A program made the position numbers and the translations under genes. Under the pieces are notes generated by a model. The model was not told the origin of the DNA, ran no database searches, and was given only the letters and a program-made list of their open reading frames with translations. From Acinetobacter portensis (GTDB taxonomy: Bacteria > Pseudomonadota > Gammaproteobacteria > Pseudomonadales > Moraxellaceae), in assembly GCF_009372215.1 (NCBI RefSeq), contig NZ_LWRV01000033.1:1-45487 (forward strand): 45,487 nt of DNA. The letters are read 5' to 3'. Of the stretch, positions 34,827-43,112 are shown piece by piece (positions within the stretch are counted from its first letter, which is position 1; every line of letters starts with the position of its first letter).

Positions 34827-35918
34827 TTATACATTAAAACGGAAGTGTAAAACATCGCCATCTTGAACGATGTAAGTTTTACCTTCTAAACGCCATTTAC
34901 CTGCTTCTTTCGCGCCAGCTTCACCGTTGTATTGAACGAAATCATCGTAAGCAACACATTCAGCACGAATAAAGCCTTTTTCGAAGTCTGTATGAATAAC
35001 ACCGGCAGCTTGTGGCGCTGTAGCACCAACTTTAACAGTCCAAGCACGAACTTCTTGAACGCCTGCTGTAAAGTAAGTTTGTAAGCCAAGTAAGCTATAA
35101 CCTGCACGAATAACCACGTTAAGACCTGGTTCTTCCATGCCCATTGCTTCTAAAAATTCCGCACGATCTTCATCTTCTAAAAGAGAAATTTCTGCTTCAA
35201 TTTGGTTGCAAAGAGGAACAACAATTGCATTTTCTTCAGCAGCTAATTTTTTAACAGCTTCTAAATGTGGGTTATTCTCGAAACCATCTTCAGCAACGTT
35301 TGCAATGTACATCGTTGGTTTTAAAGTCATTAAACCAAAACCACGAACAAGTTTACGTTCGTCATCATCTAAATCTGCGGCACGAGCAGGTTTGCCTTCG
35401 TCTAATAATGGCTGAATTTTTTCTAGAATTGCTTTTGTTGCAATTGCTTCTTTATCGCCACTTTTTGCAGATTTTGCTAAACGTGTAATTGCTTTTGCAA
35501 CAGCTTCAAGGTCAGCAAGTGCAAGTTCAGTGTTGATTGTTGCAATATCATCTAATGGATCAATTTTACCATTAACATGAATAACGTTTTCATCTTCAAA
35601 ACAACGAACAACGTGTGCAATTGCATCTGTTTCACGAATGTTCGCAAGGAATTGGTTACCCAAGCCTTCACCTTTAGATGCGCCTGCAACTAAACCTGCA
35701 ATATCTACAAATTCCATAGAAGTCGGGATAACGCGTTGCGGTTTTACAATTTCCGCTAATTTGTCCATGCGAAGGTCAGGTACAGGTACGATGCCTGTAT
35801 TTGGTTCAATTGTACAGAATGGGAAGTTTTCTGCAGCAATAGCAGCTTTAGTCAATGCATTGAAAAGTGTAGATTTACCAACGTTCGGCAAGCCGACAAT
35901 ACCGCAATTAAAACCCAT
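34827..35918 (-). CDS. ychF: redox-regulated ATPase YchF (OLA1 family)
   Basis: TRAFAC P-loop enzyme of the Obg-related family that prefers ATP over GTP and associates with ribosomes. 363 residues, as in other bacteria. G1 motif [12 protein letters not shown]; switch and G3 region [20 protein letters not shown]; the altered G4 segment is in [14 protein letters not shown]-terminal TGS domain ends [18 protein letters not shown] 35918 gives the conserved MGFNCGIVG start; a GTG four codons upstream is less likely. Monocistronic. Confidence 0.98.
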   Translation of the reverse strand: MGFNCGIVGLPNVGKSTLFNALTKAAIAAENFPFCTIEPNTGIVPVPDLRMDKLAEIVKPQRVIPTSMEFVDIAGLVAGASKGEGLGNQFLANIRETDAIAHVVRCFEDENVIHVNGKIDPLDDIATINTELALADLEAVAKAITRLAKSAKSGDKEAIATKAILEKIQPLLDEGKPARAADLDDDERKLVRGFGLMTLKPTMYIANVAEDGFENNPHLEAVKKLAAEENAIVVPLCNQIEAEISLLEDEDRAEFLEAMGMEEPGLNVVIRAGYSLLGLQTYFTAGVQEVRAWTVKVGATAPQAAGVIHTDFEKGFIRAECVAYDDFVQYNGEAGAKEAGKWRLEGKTYIVQDGDVLHFRFNV

Positions 35919-36083
35919 GAAATGACTCACACAGTGTTATATGAAAAATTGTGTTCGATTTTACATGAAAGCCATGACAAAGTCAGGTCGCAAATTATTT
36001 AGATTTGAGATGAATTGAAGCTAGATACACGATATATTCAAGAGTAAATGGCAGTAAATCAATAAATTGGATAGGATTTTATT

Positions 36084-36974
36084 TTGGTAGATTCAATAGT
36101 ATTAAAATTACGATCGCTTGCTTCTGATCCTACAAGTGACGTTGAAGAGCTTTTGAGTAAGGCTTTAATTGTATCTAGAAAGCTAAAAATTAAAAAATTT
36201 AGAAAATGGTGTGATTTAGAGTTAGAAGGCTATGCTGACCAAAGTTTGCCTGAGTATAGAAAATTTAAAGGTCAATTAAAAGTTTTTAATCGTTTCCATG
36301 GATTACAACCATTTATGATTAGAGATGATTGGGATGAAAGGATTACTGCAGTCGAAATCAATCAATCAATTGGTGAAATTATAAACTCATTAAAGCAAGA
36401 TGGAGATAGGTTTCGTAAAGAGCTACCAAATAACGTTAAACATGAATTAATGGAAATGCAAGATAGTCATGCAAAGCTTGAGCCAAGAGTTGTTTTTTAT
36501 AGAACACAATTACTAGGTATTCTGACTAAAGTGCGTTCAATTATTTTGAATTGGACACTGAAGCTTGAAGAAGATGGAATATTGGGAGAAGGTCTAAAAT
36601 TTTCAGATAAAGAGAAAGAAGTTGCTATGTTGGTTAATAATTATAATATTCAAAATATGCAGGGTATCGCTGGTAATGTATCGGGTGCAAGTACAGTAAA
36701 TCAAAATAATACAATGAATATTTCTAAAATGAATTTTGAAGATTTAGCGCAATATTTAATGAGTAATAAAGTTGCATTTGCAGATATTAAGGATCTAAAG
36801 GATGCTGTAAATATTGATCCAATTCCGACAGAACCGAACAAGTTGGGTAAAAATGTAAGTGATTGGATTGGAAAAATGATTGGTAAGTCTGCAAGTGGTT
36901 CTTGGGATATTGGGGTTTCAGCAGCAGGAACATTATTAGCAGAATCTATTTCCAAATTTTATGGATTAAGCTAA
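36084..36974 (+). CDS. AbiTii-domain protein, possible abortive-infection/phage-defence gene
   Basis: 296 residues. The N-terminal ~95 residues (VDSIVLKLRSLASDPTSDVE, then LLSKALIVSRKLKIKKFRKW and LELEGYADQSLPEYRKFKG) match the AbiTii domain pattern found in many phage-resistance-associated proteins. A helical middle follows, then a linker rich in Asn/Gln/Gly and Ser (QGIAGNVSGASTVNQNNTMN). The ~90-residue C-terminal part, with a Ser/Gly/Ala-rich helix (GVSAAGTLLAESISKFYGLS), has no family I know. The start is TTG with AGGA eight bases upstream; the next Met is far inside. It stands alone between ychF and a convergent metabolic operon, with no second toxin, nuclease or mobility gene. Defence role is inferred from the domain only. 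Confidence 0.75.
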   Translation: MVDSIVLKLRSLASDPTSDVEELLSKALIVSRKLKIKKFRKWCDLELEGYADQSLPEYRKFKGQLKVFNRFHGLQPFMIRDDWDERITAVEINQSIGEIINSLKQDGDRFRKELPNNVKHELMEMQDSHAKLEPRVVFYRTQLLGILTKVRSIILNWTLKLEEDGILGEGLKFSDKEKEVAMLVNNYNIQNMQGIAGNVSGASTVNQNNTMNISKMNFEDLAQYLMSNKVAFADIKDLKDAVNIDPIPTEPNKLGKNVSDWIGKMIGKSASGSWDIGVSAAGTLLAESISKFYGLS

Positions 36975-36982
36975 TTAAATAT

Positions 36983-37010
36983 AAAAGCCCAAATTTAATT
37001 GGGCTTTTAT
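36983..37010. terminator. bidirectional terminator between the AbiTii gene and metI
   Basis: AAAAGCCCAA and TTGGGCTTTT form a 10-bp stem with a 6-nt loop, extended by AT pairs. It serves the plus-strand AbiTii gene and the minus-strand operon ending with metI. Confidence 0.9.
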
Positions 37011-37018
37011 TTGGAATT

Positions 37019-37675
37019 TTAAATCTTCCGTTTATCTAATTGTGCAGATAAGGCATCACCTGTGGCTTGAATCAGCATCACTAAAACAACAAGCACTAAA
37101 ATCACCGCAAGCATAATTTGCATATCAAAACGTTGATATCCATAACGATAAGCAATATCACCTAAACCACCTGCACCAATCGCACCCGCAATTGCTGATG
37201 AGTTAATCATCGTTACGAGCGTTACGGTAAAGCCTGCAACAATTCCAGGAAGTGCTTCGGGTAAAAGCACATGCCAAATAATTTGTTTACGGTTACAGCC
37301 AATGGCTTGGGCAGCTTCAATTAAGCCTGTATCTACTTCGCGTAAGCTCACTTCTGCAATACGAGCAAAGAAAGGTGTTGCTGCAAGGGTAAGGGGAACC
37401 ACAGCCGCCCACACGCCGTAACTTGTTCCTACAATAAAGCGTGTAATAGGAATAAGTGCGACCATTAAAATTAAGAATGGAATAGAACGAGTAATATTTA
37501 CAATCCAGCCTAAAACTTGGTTAATACTTTTTGATGGATAAATACCGTGATCGGATGTAATGACAAACACAACCGCAAGGGGTAAACCAATGAGTAAAGC
37601 AACAAATGCAGATACCCCAACCATCAACAAAGTATCAATAGTTCCTGTGATTAGTAAATCAATGAGTTGTTGCAT
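37019..37675 (-). CDS. metI: methionine-type ABC transporter permease MetI
   Basis: Inner-membrane permease of a MetNIQ-family importer. 218 residues, nearly identical in length to E. coli MetI (217). About five transmembrane helices. The EAA loop that contacts the ATPase is EAAQAIGCNRKQIIWHVLLP. A typical MetI phrase is INSSAIAGAIGAGGLGDIA. ATG 37675 has GAGG ten bases upstream and overlaps metN by 17 nt; a TTG eight codons earlier is unlikely. Last gene of the sulfur operon. Confidence 0.95.
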   Translation of the reverse strand: MQQLIDLLITGTIDTLLMVGVSAFVALLIGLPLAVVFVITSDHGIYPSKSINQVLGWIVNITRSIPFLILMVALIPITRFIVGTSYGVWAAVVPLTLAATPFFARIAEVSLREVDTGLIEAAQAIGCNRKQIIWHVLLPEALPGIVAGFTVTLVTMINSSAIAGAIGAGGLGDIAYRYGYQRFDMQIMLAVILVLVVLVMLIQATGDALSAQLDKRKI

Positions 37676-38726
37676 AGCCAAGTACCTCAATGTGTGCAAT
37701 ATGTTGTTTTAATTTTTGCTTTAATGCGTCTATATCTAAATGTGGATTTGATGTGGTGATAATAATAGAACCAATCAAATGCCCTTGAATGCTATCGATA
37801 TGACTTTGATATAAATGTACAGGCGCATCAAAAGCATCAAAAATATCTTTAAGATTTGGCGATTGATGAACACTTGCTTCGTAACGTAATTTCAACACGA
37901 TTGATTGCTGTTCATTTTCTAAAATAGGCTGAATTTCAAAAGGCAATTCAAGCTGTTCAAGATTTAATAATTCTTGCGTAATTTTTTGCTGAGGATTGGA
38001 AAATACAGACCAAACCTGACCCGATTCAACAATTTCACCTTTATCAATGACCACAACTTGATCGCAAATTTCACGAATCACTTGCATTTCATGGGTAATT
38101 AAAACAATGGTGATACCTAACTTTTGATTAATTTCTTTCAAAAGAGAAAGCACAACCGATGTACTTTCTGGGTCAAGTGCAGATGTTGCTTCATCACAGA
38201 GTAAAATTTCAGGTTTATGAACCAAAGCACGTGCAATACCAACACGTTGTTTTTGTCCGCCTGAAAGCTGTGAAGGATAATGATCTGCTTTATCGCCTAA
38301 ACCCACCAAATCTAAGACTTCATTAACACGTTGTTCAATTTCATCTTTTTTATGGTTAGAAATTTTGAGCGGTAAAGCGACATTTTCACGTACTGTTTTT
38401 GCAGACATTAAATTAAAGTGCTGAAAAATCATACCAATACGTTGGCGTAAAGCAATCAGCTCTGCATGATTTAAATGCTCAAGCTCTTCTTTATGAATAT
38501 GAATACTGCCTTCGGAAATACGTTCTAAACCATTTAAAGTTCGAATTAACGATGATTTTCCTGCACCACTTTTTCCAATAATTCCAAAAATTTTTCCTTC
38601 AGGAATATCTAAATTAATATCTTTGAGTGCGTGAACTTGCGTACCTTGAACATCATAAAATTTGTTTAAATTTCTGATGGTGATATGAGGGACTGCAAAT
38701 TCAACATGAGATCCAAAACTGACCAT
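37659..38726 (-). CDS. metN: methionine-type ABC transporter ATPase MetN
   Basis: ATP-binding subunit, 355 residues. Walker A GKSGAGKSS, Q-loop IFQHFNLMSAKTV, signature LSGGQKQR, Walker B ILLCDEATSALDP and the His switch in LITHEMQVI are all present. The C-terminal NIL domain (about 260-350), which in E. coli MetN binds methionine and inhibits transport, is present, so the system probably responds to a methionine-like ligand. AAGGAG lies 7 nt before the ATG. The first ~14 residues ahead of HITIRNLNKFY are extra compared with shorter homologues. Confidence 0.95.
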   Translation of the reverse strand: MVSFGSHVEFAVPHITIRNLNKFYDVQGTQVHALKDINLDIPEGKIFGIIGKSGAGKSSLIRTLNGLERISEGSIHIHKEELEHLNHAELIALRQRIGMIFQHFNLMSAKTVRENVALPLKISNHKKDEIEQRVNEVLDLVGLGDKADHYPSQLSGGQKQRVGIARALVHKPEILLCDEATSALDPESTSVVLSLLKEINQKLGITIVLITHEMQVIREICDQVVVIDKGEIVESGQVWSVFSNPQQKITQELLNLEQLELPFEIQPILENEQQSIVLKLRYEASVHQSPNLKDIFDAFDAPVHLYQSHIDSIQGHLIGSIIITTSNPHLDIDALKQKLKQHIAHIEVLGYATTH

Positions 38727-38737
38727 ATTTATTCTCC

Positions 38738-39571
38738 TTATTTCCAGCCTTCAAACCACATACCTTTGCCGAAATCTTTGTCTAAAATTGCACGAACTTT
38801 CTCGGAATTCTGGAAGGTTTCAACCACGGTTTTAAGCTTGTCATCTTTATCTTGATAGTCTTTACGCGTTACGAAAAGAATGGCGAATTTTTTATTGATT
38901 GGGTCAATAAATAGGGCAGAGTTCGGATCTGCAACTTTTGCCAATTTTAAGTAATGTGGAAAGCCTAGAATTAAGTCTGCTTCATTGTAAGCATGAGCAG
39001 TTTGTGGACCTTCAACTTCAATAAGTTTGAGGTTTTTAGGATTACTAGTGATGTCTTCTAATGTTGTGAGTTCATTATTGACATCTTTAACGGTAATTAA
39101 GCCTGCACGTGCTAAAAGTGTTAAACCACGAGATAAATTGACAGGGTCGCTTGGTACAACCACTTTGGCATTGTCAGGTAAATCTTTTAAAGTTTTATAC
39201 TTTTTAGAATATAAACCGACATGACTTCCCGAACCTTTACCAAATGCGTGTAAGTCGTAGCCTGTTTCACGAACAGCATTGGCTAAGAACACGCTTTGTT
39301 GGAAAAAATTTGCATCGATATCGCCATTTTGAACGGCAACGTTTGGTGCTTGCCAGTCTGAAAATTCAATAATTTCAAGATTGATCCCTTTGGCTTTTAC
39401 ATCATCTGCAACGCTTTTTAACAGCTCTGCATAAGGTGGGCTAATACCAATTTTTAATACGTTGTCGAGCGATGTATGATTTAAAAATCTGTACCCCACG
39501 AGACCTGCAATAATTGCAATGACCACCACGGCAATTGAAATAAGCTTTTTATTTTTTACTTGTGTAGACAT
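38738..39571 (-). CDS. metQ: MetQ/NlpA-family substrate-binding protein (second copy in the operon)
   Basis: Solute-binding protein of the NlpA family, 277 residues. An N-terminal hydrophobic helix (ISIAVVVIAIIAGLVGYRFL) lacks a lipobox Cys, so it is anchored by the helix or cleaved, unlike E. coli MetQ, which is a lipoprotein. Family phrases: KIGISPPYAELLKSV, QNGDIDANFFQQSVFL, GLYSKKYKTL, VVVPSDPVNLSRGL and EVEGPQTAHAYNEAD. ATG 39571 is favoured by AAGGG seven bases upstream; another ATG directly precedes it. Only ~10 nt separates it from the upstream paralogue. Confidence 0.92.
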   Translation of the reverse strand: MSTQVKNKKLISIAVVVIAIIAGLVGYRFLNHTSLDNVLKIGISPPYAELLKSVADDVKAKGINLEIIEFSDWQAPNVAVQNGDIDANFFQQSVFLANAVRETGYDLHAFGKGSGSHVGLYSKKYKTLKDLPDNAKVVVPSDPVNLSRGLTLLARAGLITVKDVNNELTTLEDITSNPKNLKLIEVEGPQTAHAYNEADLILGFPHYLKLAKVADPNSALFIDPINKKFAILFVTRKDYQDKDDKLKTVVETFQNSEKVRAILDKDFGKGMWFEGWK

Positions 39572-39581
39572 CATAAATCCC

Positions 39582-40427
39582 TTATTTCCAGCCTTTGAAC
39601 CAAAGTTTTTCACCAATTTCATCATTCAGTTGTTGTTTTACTTTGTCTGAATTTTGGTAAATTTGAATGAACTTTTTCAGTTGTTCAGCTTTTTCAGGAG
39701 ACTTTTGTTCATAGTCTTCACGCACTACAAATAAAATGGCATAAATTGTGTTATTAATTTCATCTAAAATTAAAGCATCATTTGGATCGATGGTTTTCGC
39801 CAAACGTAAATACATTGGGTAAGTAAATACTAAATCTGCATCATCTACCGCACGTGCAGTTTGTGGACCTTCAACTTCAATAAAGTTTAATTTTTTAGGA
39901 TTTGATGCAATATCTTGTAAGTTCGATAAATGATTTTCAGGATCTTTTAAAGAAATTAATTTTGCATGTTGTAGAAGTAATAGCGCGCGACCTTGGTTTA
40001 CAGGATCATTTGGAATCACCACACGTGCACCATCTTGAACATCTGCAATAGATTTATACTTTTTAGAATACAAACCCACGTGTGTGCCTGAACCAATACC
40101 AAGCGGTTTTAATTTAAAGTCCGCATTAGCTTTTAATGCATTGGTTAAGAAGGGTTGATGTTGGAAATAGTTGGCATCAATATCACCATGATTTAAAGTA
40201 ATATTGGGTGTGTTCCAATCGGAAAATTCAACTAATTTTACGTTAATTCCTTCTTTTTTTGCTTCATCTACAGCCACCTGTAATGGTTTAGCAAAAGGAG
40301 GGCTAATTCCAATGACAAGTTCTGTCGTATTCGTTTTTTTCTGATATGTCCACGCTACAAGCGCGACAATAATTGCAACTAAAGCTACCCCGATAATCGT
40401 AAGCTTCGATTTTGATGATTGTGCCAT
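39582..40427 (-). CDS. metQ: MetQ/NlpA-family substrate-binding protein (first copy in the operon)
   Basis: 281 residues, similar to the downstream copy in order and motifs: VIGISPPFAKPLQVA, LNHGDIDANYFQHQPFL, GLYSKKYKS, VVIPNDPVNQGRAL, EVEGPQTARAVDDAD and the end KLWFKGWK. The N-terminus (LTIIGVALVAIIVALVAWTY) is again a hydrophobic helix without lipobox Cys. GAGGTG precedes the ATG. The two copies differ at many positions, so they are an old duplication and may bind different ligands for the one MetNI pair. Confidence 0.92.
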   Translation of the reverse strand: MAQSSKSKLTIIGVALVAIIVALVAWTYQKKTNTTELVIGISPPFAKPLQVAVDEAKKEGINVKLVEFSDWNTPNITLNHGDIDANYFQHQPFLTNALKANADFKLKPLGIGSGTHVGLYSKKYKSIADVQDGARVVIPNDPVNQGRALLLLQHAKLISLKDPENHLSNLQDIASNPKKLNFIEVEGPQTARAVDDADLVFTYPMYLRLAKTIDPNDALILDEINNTIYAILFVVREDYEQKSPEKAEQLKKFIQIYQNSDKVKQQLNDEIGEKLWFKGWK

Positions 40428-40451
40428 TTTGCACCTCTAAATTTAGTTTTA

Positions 40452-41879
40452 TTAAGCTGTTTGTTTTTGAGTTTGAATCTGGTCTAAATGCGCATCCGAG
40501 CTTTGACATCGAAATTGGTGAATAGGATGAGTGTCTGGAAGACGATCGCCTTTTTGAAATATTTTGTGGCGTAAGCTTCCTTGTTCATATGCTGTTTTAT
40601 AGCGTCCGCGTTTTTGTAATTCTGGAATCACATAATGAATAAAATCGTGGTGTGATTCAGGTGCAACGGTGCGTGTTAGGTTAAAACCATCGAGTCCTGA
40701 AATATCAATAAATTCGATGAGTTTTTCAGCTACAGTTGCACCACTGCCTACAATCAGTGGATAACGACCACCTAATAAATGCTGTGCTTTTAAATCTGCA
40801 ATGGTGACTTTTTGCTCTTTAAAACGATTATTTACAGAAACAATGCTATTGGTCTGTTTGTAGGGAATGGCTTCATCATCGGCAAATTGACCTAAGTCTG
40901 TGCCAATAGAACTCGAGAAATGTGCAAGACCTGCTTCAGGACTTGCATACTGAACATATTCACGTAATTTCTTTTCTGCAAGTTCATCTGTTTCAGCAGA
41001 AACGACAGTAATACCTGCAAAGAGTTTTAAGGCATCTCCATCACGTCCTTGTTCAGAAGCCAATGCACGAATTTTATCGACTTGAACTTTGATTTTTTCA
41101 GGCGTATCTCCACCAATAAACATCGCTTCTGCATGATTGGTTGCAAACTGCATGCCTTTAGGCGAAGCACCTGCTTGGAAAAGAACAGGGGTGCGTTGTA
41201 TAGATGGTGATACTTGAAATACGCCTTGGCTATTGTAGAAACGTCCGTGATGTTCAATCGCATGTACTTTACTTGGATCAGTAAAAATACGACTGGCTTT
41301 ATCTTTTAGGACAGCATCATCTTCCCAAGAACCTTCCCAAAATTTATAGCAAAGTTCTAAAAACTCTTCGGCTTGTTCATAACGAAGGTCATGATCTTTT
41401 AAGCCTTTTTGTCCAATAAGACGTTCTGCGCTGTCCAAATAGCCTGTAACAATGTTCCAACCAATACGACCTTTTGTAAGATGGTCTAAACTGGCAAAAC
41501 GACGTGCAAATTGATAAGGCGATTCATAGCTTAAATTGACGGTAATCCCAAAGCCTAAGTTTTTAGTAACCGCAGCCATTGCTGAAACCAATGTACTTGG
41601 ATCATGGCTTGGGAGTTGAATCGATTCTTTTAAGGTTAAATCGATGCCATTTTGATAGACATCATAAACACCCGTAATGTCTGCAATGAAAAGACCATCG
41701 AACAAACCTTTTTCTAATGTTTGAGCAAGATCTGTCCAATAGCTTAATTCATTAAAGCGGTGCGATTCATCTCGCGGATGTGTCCATAAACCATGGTTGA
41801 TATGACCTACGCAGTTCATATCAAAAGCATTGAGTAGAATTTTTTTTGGCGCAGTTTCCTTTTGCGTAGTGTTGCTCAT
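40452..41879 (-). CDS. FMN-dependent monooxygenase of the NtaA/SnaA/DszA family
   Basis: Bacterial-luciferase-like enzyme, 475 residues, that uses reduced flavin from a separate reductase. Family features: LLNAFDMNCVGHINHGLW near the N-terminus, DITGVYDVYQNG, AAVTKNLGFGITVNLSYESP, RIGWNIVTGYLDSAERLIG and PVLFQAGASPKGMQFAT. Relatives oxidise dibenzothiophene sulfone (DszA), nitrilotriacetate (NtaA) and other organosulfur or amine substrates; the exact one here is not readable. ATG 41879 shares one base with the upstream sfnB stop (TAATG) and has GGGGGA upstream. The C-terminus lies 24 nt before metQ. Confidence 0.92.
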   Translation of the reverse strand: MSNTTQKETAPKKILLNAFDMNCVGHINHGLWTHPRDESHRFNELSYWTDLAQTLEKGLFDGLFIADITGVYDVYQNGIDLTLKESIQLPSHDPSTLVSAMAAVTKNLGFGITVNLSYESPYQFARRFASLDHLTKGRIGWNIVTGYLDSAERLIGQKGLKDHDLRYEQAEEFLELCYKFWEGSWEDDAVLKDKASRIFTDPSKVHAIEHHGRFYNSQGVFQVSPSIQRTPVLFQAGASPKGMQFATNHAEAMFIGGDTPEKIKVQVDKIRALASEQGRDGDALKLFAGITVVSAETDELAEKKLREYVQYASPEAGLAHFSSSIGTDLGQFADDEAIPYKQTNSIVSVNNRFKEQKVTIADLKAQHLLGGRYPLIVGSGATVAEKLIEFIDISGLDGFNLTRTVAPESHHDFIHYVIPELQKRGRYKTAYEQGSLRHKIFQKGDRLPDTHPIHQFRCQSSDAHLDQIQTQKQTA

Positions 41880-43102
41880 TACAAAGTCCCCCGACGTGGT
41901 GGTAAAACACCGTTTAATACGTAATTTGCGATAAAGTAATATTTCCAACGTGAACTATCATGCAGGGTGTGTACACGTGCATTGCGCCAAAAACGGTCTA
42001 AACCATCATTGCTTTGGCTACCACGGCTACCTGCAAGTTCAATGAGTTTTGAAGATGCTTTTAAGGCTGTTTCAGTGCTATGCGCACGAACTTTGGCAAC
42101 ATCAATAGAGGCTTTGGCAATGTTTTCTGCATTTGGATAGGGTTTTGCTGCATCAATAGATTGTGCTGCTTGTTTTAATAACACTTCAGATGCACGAACA
42201 TCGGCGGCAATACGACCAATTTCATAAATCGTTAAAGGATCAGCTGTTGCGACATCTACGCCTGAATCAATCCAAGGACGCGCTTGACGAACACGAAGCA
42301 AAGTTTCTTCAAATGCTGCACGAGCAATACCCACTTCAATGGCTGCATGTATGATTTGTGCAAAAGGACCAACGAGCGTAGGTGAGCTAAAAGAAGTATC
42401 AAATGGAATGACATCTTCAGATGAAACAATCACTTTATCGAATTTAACTGTGCCGCTTCCTGTTGTTTTCTGACCAAAGCCTGTCCAATCATCAATCAGG
42501 CTAATACCTTCGCTATGACGAGGAATAAAAGCTAAAAATTCACGTTCATTGTCATCTTTAACTAATGTTGGAATTCGATGTGCGAATAAGCTTCCTGTGC
42601 AATAAAATTTCTCGCCATTTACAATAAATTGATCATCGTAGGGGCGAAGAGTGGTGTGTCGAACAGAGGCATTTTTTGTTTTAAATTCTGCAAGAGCATT
42701 ACCAAAACGTGCACCTTTTAAAACTTCTGCATATAATTTTTGCTTTTGTTGTTCCGAACCTGTGTTGCGTAGAACTTCAAGTGCATAAAAATGATTTTGT
42801 GGAATTTGCCCAAGTGAGCCATCTACACCACTAATTAAAGCAATAATTTTAGCTACAGTAAGACTTGAAACATCTGCGCCACCATATTCTTTAGGCACAG
42901 TAATAGCCCAAAGACCAGATTGGCTATAAGCCTCTATTTCTTCAAAAGGCAAAATTCTGTCAGCATCACGTTGAATGGCATTGGTTTTGAATTGTTCTGC
43001 TAGGGTTTTTGCAATTTCTAAGGCTTCTGCATCAGATTGAATAATATGTGCATCGGCAAGTTGCGTTGCTTCTAAGGGCACAATAGTTTGAAATGAAGTC
43101 AT
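41879..43102 (-). CDS. sfnB: SfnB-family acyl-CoA-dehydrogenase-like oxidoreductase, copy 2
   Basis: 407 residues in the acyl-CoA dehydrogenase fold, of the SfnB/DszC-like sulfur-acquisition group. Landmarks are EYGGADVSSLTVAKI, GSLGQIPQNHFYALEVLR, DDWTGFGQKTTGSGTVKFDK and the end WRNARVHTLHDSSRWKYYF. DszC-like relatives are flavin monooxygenases that attack sulfur. Start ATG 43102 follows AAGGAG at 6 nt. It overlaps the FMN monooxygenase by one base and follows its paralogue by 10 nt, so the genes are cotranscribed. Confidence 0.92.
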   Translation of the reverse strand: MTSFQTIVPLEATQLADAHIIQSDAEALEIAKTLAEQFKTNAIQRDADRILPFEEIEAYSQSGLWAITVPKEYGGADVSSLTVAKIIALISGVDGSLGQIPQNHFYALEVLRNTGSEQQKQKLYAEVLKGARFGNALAEFKTKNASVRHTTLRPYDDQFIVNGEKFYCTGSLFAHRIPTLVKDDNEREFLAFIPRHSEGISLIDDWTGFGQKTTGSGTVKFDKVIVSSEDVIPFDTSFSSPTLVGPFAQIIHAAIEVGIARAAFEETLLRVRQARPWIDSGVDVATADPLTIYEIGRIAADVRASEVLLKQAAQSIDAAKPYPNAENIAKASIDVAKVRAHSTETALKASSKLIELAGSRGSQSNDGLDRFWRNARVHTLHDSSRWKYYFIANYVLNGVLPPRRGTL

Positions 43103-43112
43103 GTTGTTCTCC

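Noticed and set aside
35137..35925. Plus-strand frames opposite ychF
   Set aside because: Shadow frames created by the strong codon bias of a conserved GTPase-like gene.
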